Below, piece by piece: positions 1 to 10,263 of a DNA stretch of 64,000 nucleotides (position 1 is its first letter; each line of letters begins with the position of its first letter). The DNA comes from Lentisphaeria bacterium (lineage in GTDB: Bacteria > Verrucomicrobiota > Lentisphaeria > Victivallales > Victivallaceae): assembly GCA_022009855.1 (NCBI GenBank), contig CP091727.1, positions 3,844,001 to 3,908,000 on the forward strand, in the 5' to 3' direction. The notes under the pieces are model-generated. The model searched no databases and was not told the DNA's origin. It worked only from the letters and a program-made list of their open reading frames with translations. Position numbers and translations under genes: made by a program.

Positions 1-542
1 TTTCACCACACTGGCCGAGAATTTCTTCTGTCCCCAGGAGCGGCTCCAGAGGCCGGGGAGCGTGTTGTCCTTCTCGAAATCGATAAGGAATCCTCTGCCG
101 CAATCTTCCGGCGAAAGCTCCGTCAACGTGATGTTGCGCAACTCCAGCGACTGCTCCTTGCCGCCGCGCAGGTAAAAAAGAACATTGCCGGAACTTTTTT
201 GCCGGAATAAAACCAGTTTCGGTAGCGGTTCCACTCTCTGCCGACTTCGAAAATCGGAAATACCTTGTTGTCCAGCTCCAGAATGAACTGTCCCTGGCCG
301 TCGCTGCCAGGGAGGCTGCCCCGCGCTTCCCAGTCGATGACGTAAAAGTTTCCGGCTTGAGCGGCGCCTTGACGACGAGCGACGCGGTCCCCTGCATGGC
401 GGCGGTGCGTTGAATCGCGAAGGTGTTCTCCGCACTCTTCTTCCACTCCCGCTGGGGGGTGATCTGCGGCGCGACCGGGGTCTCCGCCACGAGGGCGATC
501 CCGCACAACAGAGCGGGGGGCAAACAGGTTACATGATTTCAT
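1..542 (-). CDS. Secreted protein with carbohydrate-binding-like fold, partial and frameshifted
   Basis: The C-terminus runs off the start of the window. The ATG at 542 overlaps the stop of the upstream glycosidase (ATGA), so translation is probably coupled. The N-terminus reads MKSCNLFAP then ALLCGIALVAETPV, a signal peptide, but only if the six-G run at 515-520 is read as five. Two further frame changes are needed near 355 and 185 to join the segments NFYVIDWEARG, FPIFEVGREWNRY and LFYLRGGKEQSLELRN. The pattern of aromatic beta strands resembles a galactose-binding-like sugar-binding domain. No catalytic domain is visible in this part. The role in glycan binding is inferred from context. 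Confidence 0.55.
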
Positions 543-3500
543 TGTTTCTCCTCCTGTGTCAATCCTTGAATGATTCCGAACGCAAGACGGTTGCGGAACG
601 GCTGCTTTCCGTTCGCCCAGCACGCTTCACGCACCGGTTTGCCGGAGGCATTTTCCGCATCGTCCACTTTGATTTCGAACCCCAGCTCTTTTTCGCCCGC
701 CGGAAGCAGGGAGTCCGGGAGACTCAGCCTGACCGTGTATCCCGCCGCAGTCGTCTCCACGGTGCAGGGCAGGTCGGTCGCGGTCGTTCGGACCGGATGA
801 TCCATGAAATGAACCCGGTTCGTCTTCCAGCGGGGCAGAATGAACAGCCGGAAGACATCCCGGGTGTACTTTTCTGGGTGTTCCAGTGCGGAGTGACCGG
901 GATTCCGGTCGAAAAAACAGCTCGACACAGTCCTGCTCCCAGAGGGCGCGTCCGTTGGATGCGGCGCCGGAATCGGTGGTGTCCCTGACGCGGATGACGA
1001 GTTCCACCTTCCGCGCCTTCCGCTCGATCCGGAACGAGGCGTCAAGTTTGCCATCCTTGCTCCGGAAGCTCTGTTCGCTCCCCGCTCCCGCCGCCGGATT
1101 CTCCGTCACCTCGAGCGGAATCCGGCGGGATTTTCCGTCTGCGACCAGCCCGAGAAAGGCTTCGCCTGCCGCTCCTTTGACGTTGCACGGCAGATCCAGC
1201 GTGAACGACTTGCCCGCGGCGATCGAGAAGGAACGGATTCCCTCCGGACAGACGAGGCGGCCGCCGAGGCTGGCGCTGCATTTGACCTCGCGGTTCCCGG
1301 TGTTGAAGAGCGTCACCCGGAGGATCGATCGGCCTGACTGGTCCGTGATGAGCCGGGCGGCCCGCTGTACCTGAATGAGCTGATCCATTCGGATTTCCAG
1401 TTTCTTCAGCAGGGTGCCGAAGCTCTTTTCGCCGTTTTTCGGCCGCAGGTAATATGGCGCGGCCGAGAGGTGCAGCGCCTTCGCTTCCGGAATCGGATTG
1501 CCGAAGAGATCCATCACCTCGAACGCGGAAAGGTCGGCGGAGAGATCCCGGCGCGACGCGTAGTTCCAGAGTGCGGCGATTTCGCGTCCGTCGCGGGTGA
1601 ACACGTAGCAGATGACGCCGTTCGGATAACGGATCTTGTCGACCGGTTTCGCTCCTTCGAAGAAACGGGCCAGCGGATTGTAGGCCACTCCGATTGCGGA
1701 GAAGGTGCCGTCGGTTCCATTCAGGGAGACGAAGGCGCGGAACCGTTCGTGGATGGTTTTCTTCCAGACCGAATCGATATGGACCGGGCAGCTCTGGGTG
1801 ACCCCTTCGCCCAGATCGGTGAGGAATCGGGTTGCCGCGTGGTGCGCTTCGAACAGCGACGAGGTGTAGTGGTCGCGGTAGTCCGCCTGCCGGAGATAGA
1901 AGAGCTCGGTGTTCCACGTCACCGGCGCGTGAAAGGGGGGCGATCTGGCGGTGGAACTCCCGGATCTGCTCATCCGCGGGGTAGGGGGAGCCGATCTGCG
2001 GCGTAGCGTAGGGGTGAAAACTGATCGCGTCGCACCAGGCGGCACCGCCCGCTTTCAATCCTTCGATGGTGAACCTGGCGATGTTTTCTCCCTTGTCACT
2101 GGTGGAACAGAAGGCGATGATGCAGGCATCCGGAATTTCGCGTTTGATCTCCTCGTGGGCGATCTTCAGGTATTGCAGATAGCGGCCAATCTCCATGCAG
2201 AACTGGGGTTCGTTGAAGATTTCGAAGAGGCGGATCCGGCCCGCCGAGCGCCGGGCGTATTCGCGGATGAAGCGGCGGAACTCCTCCTTCGGCGGATAGA
2301 GCTGGTTGTGTCTGCCGAATTTCACCTTTTCGCACAGCGGAAGCAGCCAGTCGCGGAAGCGGTAGGTTTCGAATCCGTACCGCCGCTCGATGAAGTCGGA
2401 GTTGAGCGGGACCGCCAGCATTTCAATGTGATGCTTGCGGTACAGCGGCAGATCGAAGTCGAATTTCTCCGTGTTGTACACACCGCGTTCCGGTTCAAAG
2501 AGATACCAGCTGCCGATCGAATAGCCGCTGTCGTGCGAGCGCAGCAGCCGGATGCCGAGGCGGGCCATCAGGCCGAGACGCTGGTCCGGATTCATATTGG
2601 TGGCCGGGTAACAGAGCTCCTGCGTGTTGCCGACGAACCGGCTGGCGGTTCCGCCGTTGAAGCCGACGCAGGCATCGCGGGTGAAATCCAGTTTGCGCGG
2701 CGTATACCTGCCCAGGACCGCGATGCTCCCGTGGTAGGAACGGCCGCCGGGGAGTTGCGGCGAGAGGGAGAAGGCGCCGATCCGTTCCGTCGGGAAGGAG
2801 AAGGGGAGTGCAGCACTTTCTCCGGGAGCAAGCTTCACCTCCGCCTCAAAGACCGGTTGATCCGTCTTGAAGTAGTCGTCGTGGAGCACCACGGGAATTT
2901 TTCCGGAGTACGGTCGGTCTGTCGTATTCCGGATGTGGAGCGTTGCCGAAGCGGTTTCGCCCCGGTCGTAGACGGGGGCGCCGGGTTCGACGCCGGCCTC
3001 GAGCCCGCTGTACTGGTCGCCCCGGTCTGCAACGGAGACGCGGATATCGTCCAGCCAGATGCTGCCTTTATCGCCCGGCTGTCGCTCGAATCGGAGCATG
3101 TATCCGCCCCCTGATCCTTCCCGGTGCGGAAGGAAAACTCATATTTTTCCACTCGGGAGTGAGCCGGCAGTATTTGCCCCGCAGATTGAGCGGTTTTCCC
3201 GGCGCGCGGAAATCGGTCTGAGCGTTGACGGCGCCGCTTCCCTTCGCCTGAAACGAGACATGAATTTCCGCGTCGGCCGGCAGCAGGAAATCCCGGCATT
3301 GCAACCGGTACTCCTCGCCGAACGGATTGTCGATCCGCAACGAGACCTTTCCTTCGGATTTCGTCCCGGGGTCGATGGCGGGCAGATGGGATTCCAGCTT
3401 CGGATTGACCTTCGGCCGGTAGAAGCGGTCAAAGGAGTAGCCGCACTTGCCCAGCTCGAACGAACCGTTGAAAAGAGATTTTCCGCCTGCGCGTCCGCCA

Positions 3501-3546
3501 CTGCCAGGGCGGAGAAACAGAGCAGGACTCTGGAGAGGTGCTTCAT
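539..3546 (-). CDS. Secreted glycoside hydrolase (clan A-like TIM barrel) with C-terminal CBM9-like domain, frameshifted
   Basis: The start at 3546 gives a signal peptide (MKHLSRVLLCFSALAVADA), preceded by AGGAAG. After a beta-sandwich region (NGSFELGKCGYSF, LRIDNPFGEEYRL) comes a TIM-barrel catalytic domain. It contains LFEIFNEPQF, where Asn-Glu is the usual acid/base pair, ISFHPYA, and TWNTELF as a candidate nucleophile strand. The last 150 residues (WEQDCVELFFRP, GYTVRLSLP, LGFEIKVDD) look like a CBM9/DOMON-type sugar-binding domain. At least four frame corrections are required, near 3475, 3130, 1935-1940 (six Gs that should be five) and 880. The family is closest to GH39-like enzymes by motif; the substrate is unknown. 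It lies in one minus-strand unit with the pseudopilin upstream. Confidence 0.75.
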
Positions 3547-3572
3547 ATTGAACTTCCTGACTTGGTTGCTGA

Positions 3573-4306
3573 TTAAAAGTGGAGTGTTCCCCGGGAACAT
3601 TGTTGTTGTCGTGCAGAAAGAGTTCGTCACTGTTTTTGACGTACACTTCGCGGAAGTTCCGGCCTTCCACATGGGTGTCCACAAACATGATGTTGGCCCG
3701 CCCCTTGAGGCCGAGAGCTCGGCCGACGGTCCATTCTGTTGTCACCGTTTCATCCAGAATGCGATCATCGGTGCCGCCGTGGACAAACGCGAACTCCGTC
3801 ACCTTCTGGTAGCGGGCCAGCCAGCGGCCGCCGTTTTCGGCGATGAAGGGGAGGCGGCTGCCGTTCTTGAACTGCGAGAAGCGCCGGAGCATATGCTTGT
3901 AAGGCTGAGGGTGATCGGGGTCGTAACTGCCATCCACCCAGGTGTTGATGCCGTAATCGGTGTGGACCGTTGTGCGGGTTTCCGCCGGGCAGTGGTGGAC
4001 GGTGGTGGCGGTTCGTTTCCGCGAATAGGGGGGGCGCCGTAGGGGATCAACAGAGAGACCCATTGATATTCCGGATCGTAGGTTTGCACATAAAGTCGTG
4101 TCTGACTGGGGACCATCCAGTCGTTGTTGTCCACGGCGTAGGCGCTGACGGCGATCCCGAGGGTTTTCAGATTGTTCTTGCAGGCGATTTCATGCGCTTT
4201 GCTTCGGGCCTTCTGCAGGGCGGGGGAGCAGCATGGCGGCGAGAATCGCAATAATGGCGATCACGATGAGGAGTTCGATCAGCGTAAAAATGCGACGTTT
4301 TTTCAT
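3573..4306 (-). CDS. Pseudopilin-like protein with type IV prepilin N-terminus (DUF1559-like), frameshifted
   Basis: The ATG at 4306 opens a class III prepilin leader: KKRRIFTLIELLIVIAII, with the conserved Glu five residues after the cleavage site, then a long hydrophobic helix ending in AAMLLPAL. The body has ARSKAHEIACKNNLKTLG and, near the end, NIMFVDTHVEGRNF, the aspartate-containing motif common in DUF1559-type proteins. A frame correction in the CCCCCGCCC tract near 4220 and another near 4040 are needed. Adding one G to GGGG near 3590 gives a stop at 3573, just ahead of the glycosidase RBS. It is presumably processed by prepilin peptidase and tied to the inner membrane; its exact role is unknown. 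Confidence 0.75.
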
Positions 4307-4336
4307 CGGAATGCATCCTTTCCAGGTTTCTGTAAT

Positions 4337-4365
4337 ATTATACCTGAAACGTCGGCAATCCGCAA
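4337..4365 (-). promoter_or_regulatory. Predicted sigma-70 promoter for the pseudopilin-glycosidase unit
   Basis: On the minus strand, TTGCGG (4360-4365) and TATAAT (4337-4342) are separated by 17 bp, about 30 bp upstream of the pseudopilin ATG. The -10 is a perfect consensus. Flanking GTTTC and GAAAC arms may mark a regulator site. Confidence 0.5.
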
Positions 4366-4414
4366 GACGAAAAAGAGAGATTATATGTCCTGAATTTGAA
4401 GAATCATGTCATAT

Positions 4415-5305
4415 TCATGCATTCGCGTTGCCGGCTGTTTTTTCGGAACGCCAGCGGGAGAGGCCGTAGCGTTTACGGAACTCTTTCGAGAAGGAGAACT
4501 GCGTCTTGTAGCCACACCGTGAAGAAATTTCCTGAACGGTCAATGCGGTGGAAGCCAGAAGTGTGGCAGCCAGCAGCATCCGCTGTTCGATGAGGTAGTG
4601 TTTCGGGGAATGCCCAGCTCTTTCAGAAAGAGGCGGTTGAGAAAATCCGGCGTTACGTGGAGTTCTGCGGCGAGGGCCTTGACGTGAAAGGGTTCCGACT
4701 GGTGGTATTCGAGGAAGTGGAGCGCGTCCGCCAGCTGAGGATCGGGAACTTTGCCGGCTTCCCGGCTGAGCTCCATGACCAGCTCCATGGTCAGGGCGGA
4801 GATATGGGAGATGGAGCGTTCGGACTTCTCCTTGAGGAGCCGGTGAAGCTCCTTGAGAATGGAGAGAATGGGATCGAGATTGCCGAGCCTCAGGACACTT
4901 TTCGAAAGGATGCCGGTGGTGGCGAGCAGCGGCAGGTGGAGTTGACCGCAGATGCCGAAGACAATTTTTTCGGCAATCCTCCTGAACTTCCAGTTTCTTG
5001 GTTTTTCCGGCGGGGATCAGGCAGAGTTCGCCGGCTTTCACCTCCAGCCGGGTGTCGTCGAGCTGAAATGTCATGCTGCCTTCGAGCACCAGTTCGAAGG
5101 AGGACATGGTCTGGTGGAGCTGAAGAAATTTGTATCCACGCGAAAGGATGGCAGGGTAAATGATATATTCGGTCCACAGGGGGATGGCGTGGTTTCGGCC
5201 GTAGTCCCACGATTCGGAGTTCATGTGGAACGGGACACCTTTCCGGACGACTTCCGACTGCGGCTCGAAATTCACTCGGTGAATGCGGCGTTTTGAAACG
5301 GTCAT
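4415..5305 (-). CDS. AraC family transcriptional regulator, frameshifted
   Basis: The N-terminal half has a cupin-like ligand-binding region (LVLEGSMTFQLDD, VKAGELCLIPAGKTK). The C-terminal half has the double helix-turn-helix of the AraC family (FHVKALAAELHVTPDFLNRLF and SRCGYKTQFSFSKEFRKRYG). The ATG at 5305 is chosen because GGGAG lies 6 bp upstream; a longer start at 5351 is possible. Frame changes near 4960, 4790 and 4600 are needed to connect the domains. It is divergent from the sialidase-like gene at 5549 and upstream of the pseudopilin-glycosidase unit, so it probably controls one or both in response to a sugar. The ligand is not known. Confidence 0.8.
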   Translation of the reverse strand: MTVSKRRIHRVNFEPQSEVVRKGVPFHMNSESWDYGRNHAIPLWTEYIIYPAILSRGYKFLQLHQTMSSFELVLEGSMTFQLDDTRLEVKAGELCLIPAGKTKKLEVQEDCRKNCLRHLRSTPPAAARHHRHPFEKCPEARQSRSHSLHSQGASPAPQGEVRTLHLPYLRPDHGAGHGAQPGSRQSSRSSAGGRAPLPRIPPVGTLSRQGPRRRTPRNAGFSQPPLSERAGHSPKHYLIEQRMLLAATLLASTALTVQEISSRCGYKTQFSFSKEFRKRYGLSRWRSEKTAGNANA

Positions 5306-5383
5306 GGCAGCTCCCGCTGGACTGATTTCCCGGATAACGTTATTTCCCATCGTTCCCACATCTCCGGAGCGGGAACGACAGAG

Positions 5384-5413
5384 AATATAACACGGCAGCG
5401 GGCCGGTTTCCAA
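5384..5413 (-). promoter_or_regulatory. Predicted promoter of the AraC regulator
   Basis: On the minus strand, TTGGAA (5408-5413) and TATATT (5384-5389) are 18 bp apart, upstream of the AraC start at 5305. It is divergent from the stronger promoter at 5495. Confidence 0.4.
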
Positions 5414-5494
5414 TCGCATTTCCGGGATGGCGAAAAATCCCGCCGCGAGAGCGTGAAGTGTTAAATTTGTATCATGCAAAATTGATTTTTATCA

Positions 5495-5523
5495 TTGACG
5501 ACCAGAAGCGTTCCGGATATAGT
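5495..5523 (+). promoter_or_regulatory. Predicted sigma-70 promoter for the sialidase-like/NAL operon
   Basis: TTGACG (5495-5500) and TATAGT (5518-5523) are 17 bp apart, 26 bp before the start codon at 5549, with AAGGAGG between. Confidence 0.65.
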
Positions 5524-5548
5524 AATCAAAACGCCAAGGAGGTTTGCA

Positions 5549-6593
5549 ATGGCCATTCAGAAGTTTCCCATCAGCCGTGATCCGGTTCTCTATGAGGCCT
5601 GGCCGGATGTCGCGCTGACTCCCAACGGCAAGATGATTGCGGTCTTCAACGAATGCACCCATCATATTGATCGCAGCTATACGCGGATCATGCTGACCGA
5701 GTCCACGGACCGCGGGCGGACATGGTCTCCCAAACGGCCACTGACCCCGGCGGCCCGGAAGCCGGAACTCTACTACAATTGCCCCCGCATTACATTGCTG
5801 CGCGACGGGCGGCTGGTGATTATTTTCGACCAGATGGCGTGGGGGGCCGGCGGCGAAGAGACGCAGACGGCCGGAAATTATCTCTGCTTTTCCAGCGATG
5901 ACGGCGCCACCTGGAGTGAACCGGTCAAGACGCCGCTCGTCGGCATCGTGCCGGATAAACTTCTCGAACTGGACAACGGCCGCTGGATCATCTCCGCGCA
6001 CCATGCTCAGGATGGCGCTCTGGCGCAGTTCCTCCGCTGGTCGGATGATCGGGGAAAGAGCTGGAGCGACCCGGTCGTCGTTGCGAAGGATCCCGCGTTT
6101 CAGCTCTGTGAAGTCTCCCTGCTGCCGCTGGGCAACGGCGTGATCGCCGCCTTCCTGCGTGAAAACAGCGGGCGCGGGCTGGACTGCAAGAAGACGCTCT
6201 CCTTCGACAACGGTGAAAGCTGGGGGCCGCTGATCGACTTCCCGCTGCCCGGCTGCCATCGTCCCGTCGCCGGAATGCTTCAGGATGGCTCGATCCTGAT
6301 CACCTACCGCTTCCATCAGGGAGGTATGGGGGGATTTGGAAATAATACCCAGAACTTCTTCGCCGCGCTGACCGATCGCAATTCGGTGCTGGCGACTTCG
6401 CGGAGGGAGTCCCGTGCCCGAATTCTGCCGATCGATTTCGACCGTTCCCCTCACGCTGACCTCGGATATTCCGGCTGGGTTCAATTTCCGGATGGGGAGA
6501 TCTACATCGTCTATTACATCGTCGATGACGCGGTGAACCGGGGGGCAGATTCGCGGGTGTTCGCTCCAGCCGTCGGATTTCTTCCTCCCCTGA
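5549..6593 (+). CDS. Sialidase-like (BNR/Asp-box) protein, cytoplasmic
   Basis: The ATG at 5549 follows a perfect AAGGAGG. The protein is a six-bladed propeller type of about 347 residues, with four Asp boxes visible: STDRGRTW, SSDDGATW, SDDRGKSW and SFDNGESW. There is no signal peptide, so it should act in the cytoplasm on imported sugars, unlike secreted neuraminidases. The C-terminus is restored (RGQIRGCSLQPSDFFLP) when the six-G run at 6540-6545 is read as five; otherwise the frame runs on into the next gene. It is followed after 48 bp by an N-acetylneuraminate lyase homologue, which supports a sialic acid or related sugar-acid pathway. The exact glycosidic activity is not proven. Confidence 0.75.
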
Positions 6594-6641
6594 GCAGCAC
6601 CATAGAGTTATTTCATTTCTATGAATTCAAGGAAGCATATC

Positions 6642-7538
6642 ATGAAAATCGAACATCTTTCCGGATTGATCGCCGCGCCCTTCACGGCGTTTCATCCCAA
6701 TGGTGAACTCAACTGCGACATGATCGCCCGCCAGGCGGATTTCCTCGTCGCCGACGGCGTCAAGGGCGCCTACATCTGCGGCACCACGGGGAGGGATCTC
6801 CTGTTCCGTCGCCGAACGCATCGCGATCATGGAGGCGTGGACCGCCGCGTCGCGCGGCCGATTGAAGCTCATCGCGCACACCGGCGCGCTTGCGCTCGGC
6901 GACGTGGAAGTGCTCGGCCGCGAGGCGCAGCGGCTCGGATTCTACGCGACTTCGGTGGTGCCGCCCTGCTACTTCAAGCCGGGCAGTGTCAAGGCGCTGG
7001 TGGAGTTCTGCGCGGCGGCGGCCGCAGCGGCTCCTGAGCTGCCGTTCTACTACTACCACACGATGAATTCCGGCGTGAATCTCCCGATGGTGGAATTTCT
7101 CGAGAAGGCGGACGGACGGATTCCGAACCTCGCCGGAATCAAATTCAACCACCACAATCTTTACGAGTATCAGAACTGCCGCTGGGCCTGCGGCGGCGGC
7201 AAGTACGACGTCATCTACGGCGTCGATGAGTTCTTCGCGGGTGCGCTGGCGGTCGGTGCGGAGTGTTTTATCGGCAGTACCTACAACTATTCCGCGGAGT
7301 TGTACACCGCCGTATGGCGCGCCTTCGAAGCCGGCGACCGGGCCGCCGTCATCGCGGGAATGCACAAGATCTGTCAGGGGTCGATCTGCTCAACCGGCAT
7401 GGCGGCCTCGCCGCCGGCAAGGCGATGATGCTGGTCAAGGGGATCGAGTGCGGAAATCCGCGGCTGCCGTTCCTGCCGCTGCCGGAAGCAAAGCGGCAGG
7501 AGATCGCCGTGTCGCTGCGGAAGATTCTCGAAAGCTGA
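6642..7538 (+). CDS. N-acetylneuraminate lyase / dihydrodipicolinate synthase family aldolase, frameshifted
   Basis: This is a class I (Schiff-base) aldolase barrel of about 298 residues. FYYYHTMNSGVNLPM carries the Tyr region, and LAGIKFNHHNLYEY carries the catalytic Lys in GIKF, followed by residues typical of N-acetylneuraminate lyases rather than DapA. The substrate-carboxylate loop reads CGTTGEGS only after adding a G near 6789; the frame is regained at VAERIAIMEAW. A second change near 7375 gives the C-terminus ending in LRKILES. The start at 6642 has AAGGAAG 7 bp upstream. The predicted reaction is cleavage of a sialic acid to pyruvate and N-acetylmannosamine, working with the sialidase-like protein upstream. 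Confidence 0.8.
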
Positions 7539-7565
7539 AACTGATCGGCGTTTCCGATCAAAAGA

Positions 7566-7608
7566 AAAAATGCCCGTTCTCCGACTATGGAGAACGGGCG
7601 TTCGCTTT
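7566..7608. terminator. Bidirectional intrinsic terminator
   Basis: A perfect 11-bp stem (7572-7582 with 7589-7599) with a 6-nt loop. It is flanked by an A-rich tract on the left, giving U-rich RNA for the minus strand, and by T-rich sequence on the right. It lies between convergent genes ending at 7538 and 7614. Confidence 0.85.
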
Positions 7609-7613
7609 TTTCA

Positions 7614-10078
7614 TCAGTTGTAGGTGCTGCGCAGATCATTGACGGCAAGAGTCTTCTGCAGCTCCTTCAACGAGGTTTTCCGCTTCGGGGTGAACTCCAG
7701 TTCCACCGGTGTTTCCGGGAGCAGCGTCACGCTGTTGTCGCTGAAGATACCGGGAATTCCGGGCGTATCCAGTGTGACGAAGAACGCGGGTTTGTCGGTG
7801 GTAAGGCGGCAGAAATAGCGCCCGCCCTTCTCGTCGACCTTGACCTGGAGGGCCGCTTTGCGCAGATCGCACCGTTTGAAGGGGGCGAAGAAGAAGGTGT
7901 TTTCATGCCGGAAGCGCCTTCCGTCGGCCGTTTCCGCGACGGTGACCAGTTCGACGAAGCTGGCGTCGGGATCGAGGCCGATCAGTTCGGACGCCTTGAA
8001 ACTTTTGAGCCGGCGGTTCTCGTTGGGGCGGAGCGGGGCGGAGAGTTCGAAGCGGCGGAGCTCCTTCCCGTCGAAGTCGTATGCCACGGCGGTCACGGTC
8101 GCCGTGGCCTTGACCGGCAGATCGCTCACCAGATGGAGCCGGAGCACTTTCGTCTCATCCTGGTAGAGGACGCCGAGAACCGGGGCGAAGAATCGTTTTG
8201 CATGGTACTGGAGCTGCTTCCATTTGCCGCCGTATTCGATGCTCGCCCAGGAGGCGACCGGCCAGTCGTCGTTGAGCTGCCAGAAGATGGTTCCCATACA
8301 GCGCGGCTTGAGGCTCCGCCAGAATTCGACGCCGGTCTTGATCGCCAGCGCCTGCTGAACTTGCGACAGATAGAGGAAGTTTTCGAAACTCTCCGGCATG
8401 CGGAAGTATTTGCCGAACATGCCGATGATCGGCGCGTTGCCGCGGACGCATTTCTGATGGTGATCCATCACCGGAGAAAAGACGTTGAACTGCTCCGGCG
8501 GGCAGAAGCGTTTGACCGTTTCGAGCGACGGGAAGGACTGGTAGCCGAACTCCGAGCAGAAGCGCGGCTTGACCGAATAGTAGGCGCTGAATTCCCGGCC
8601 GCCATGCCACACCTCCCAGTAGTGCATGTCGCCGCAGGAGTCGTCGTGCCAGCCGTCGTTGAAGCTGTTGGGGCCGCCGCAGGGGGAGCTCGGCCAGAAC
8701 ATCCGTTCCGGATCGAGTGTCGCGACCATCCGGGCGAGTTCCCGGTTGAGCCGGTCGTAGTGGATGGTGTTGACGAGGCGTTTGTCCTTTCCATACCAGC
8801 CGGTGGCGCCGATCACCTCGTTGTCGCCGCACCAGAGGGCGAGGCAGGGATGATGGCGGAGGCGGCGGATTTGAAAGTTCAGCTCCTGCCGGACAGTTTC
8901 GATGAATTCCTCGTCGGAGGGGTAGAGGCTGCAGGCGAACATCATATCCTGCCAGATCAGCAGCCCTTTGCGGTCGCAGAGGCGGTAGAACTCTTCGGAT
9001 TCATACTGGCCGCCTCCCCAGACGCGGAGCATGTTCATATTGGCGAGCCGGGCGGATTCGAGCAGATCATCGAGCACTGCCGTCGTCACCCGGGCGGGCA
9101 TCGCGTCGGCGGGAATCCAGTCGGCACCCTTGCAGAAAACGTCGAATCCGTTGACGCGGAAATACATGGAAACTCCGTATTCATCGGGCTGGTTGACGAC
9201 CTCAATCGTCCGCAACCCGATCTCCTGTTCGACACTTTCGTCGTCGGTCGAGACGGTGAGCGGGTAGAGCACGGCTTCTCCGAGACCGTTAGGCCACCAG
9301 AGCTTCGGATTTTCGACGATGAAGAGCGCCTTGACCCGGTTTTCTCCTTTTTTCAGCGTTGCGGTGACGGTTTTCGTTTCGCCGTTGAAGGTGAAGGTGA
9401 CCGTTTTCCGCCCGGAGCGCAGAGCGGAGAGTTCCGCGACGGCGGTGACGGCGACACGGTTTTTCTCATGCTTCTGGACGGCGTGGACGAAATCGATCCG
9501 GGCGAGGTTGACGCCGGTGAGGGTGAGCGGCGCATAGACGCCGGTAACCATCAGCGTGATGCCCCAGTCCCAGCCGCCGTGGCAGTGGACTTTGCGGATC
9601 AGATTGAGGTGGGGCACCTTGGAGCAGCTGTTCATCGGGATTTCCCGCTTCTGGCGGAGCGCCTCTTTTTTGCCTCGAGTTCCGCAGATTTGAAGTGAAT
9701 CCGGATGACGTTGCGTCCGGCCTTGAGCGCGGCCTTGACCTCCGGGCGGTAGCGGCGGAACATGTTGTTGCCGGTGAGCACCCGGTGGCCGTTGATGAAG
9801 ATGGTCCCGAAGGTGTCGAGCTGTTCGACATTGAGGTAGACGCTGTCGTATTCGAGCAGGGAGGACGGAACCTCGAACTCACGTTCGAACTCCCACTCAT
9901 ACTTGCGGAATTCCTGAACGATGGTTTCGTTGCTGCCGAAATAGGGATCGGGAATCGCTCCCGCTTCCAGCAGGGCGGAGTAGTTGTCGCCGGGCAGTGT
10001 CGCCGGAATGGTACGGCCGTTTTCCCATTCGGGGCTTTTCAGCGACCATTCGCCGCTTAAATCGATGAAATTCTTCAT
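7614..10078 (-). CDS. Beta-mannosidase, glycoside hydrolase family 2
   Basis: About 821 residues, with the GH2 order of sugar-binding domain (IDLSGEWSL, VYLNVEQLDTFGTIFING), immunoglobulin-like domain and TIM barrel. The catalytic acid/base is the Glu in LALWCGDNEV and the nucleophile is the Glu in FCSEFGYQSFPS, both in the beta-mannosidase subfamily pattern; GGWDWG and MLRVWGGGQYE also fit. There is no signal peptide, so it probably hydrolyses imported manno-oligosaccharides in the cytoplasm. One A is missing from the six-A run near 9670 (EAKKEALRQKREIP when restored). It is transcribed divergently from a LacI regulator, its likely repressor. Confidence 0.9.
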
Positions 10079-10094
10079 TTTTGCTCAATCCTTG

Positions 10095-10108
10095 CAACAT
10101 TCATGTTG
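10095..10108. promoter_or_regulatory. Candidate LacI-family operator
   Basis: The arms CAACAT (10095-10100) and ATGTTG (10103-10108) form an inverted repeat just downstream of the predicted beta-mannosidase -10, where a repressor would block initiation. Assignment to the adjacent LacI protein is inference. Confidence 0.35.
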
Positions 10109-10116
10109 TCCTGTTT

Positions 10117-10145
10117 TTCATAGAATATATTGGCCGGCTGGTCAA
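10117..10145 (-). promoter_or_regulatory. Predicted beta-mannosidase promoter
   Basis: On the minus strand, TTGACC (10140-10145) and TATGAA (10117-10122) are 17 bp apart, about 40 bp before the start codon at 10078. The -10 is weak. Confidence 0.35.
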
Positions 10146-10213
10146 AATCAAGACGAAACCGGAGCGATTGTTTGCAACAAAAATAGAATTTGTGCAAAAA
10201 ATGTAAAAATCAA

Positions 10214-10241
10214 TTGCAAACGGGCTGTTTCACGCTATATT
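10214..10241 (+). promoter_or_regulatory. Predicted promoter of the LacI regulator
   Basis: TTGCAA (10214-10219) and TATATT (10236-10241) are 16 bp apart, followed by GAGGAGGAAAGGAG before the ATG at 10264. Confidence 0.55.
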
Positions 10242-10263
10242 GAGGAGGAAAGGAGACGATTGA

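Noticed and set aside
7587..9698. A 703-codon open frame on the plus strand
   Set aside because: It is antisense to the GH2 beta-mannosidase, which has full catalytic motifs. High GC leaves long open antisense frames.
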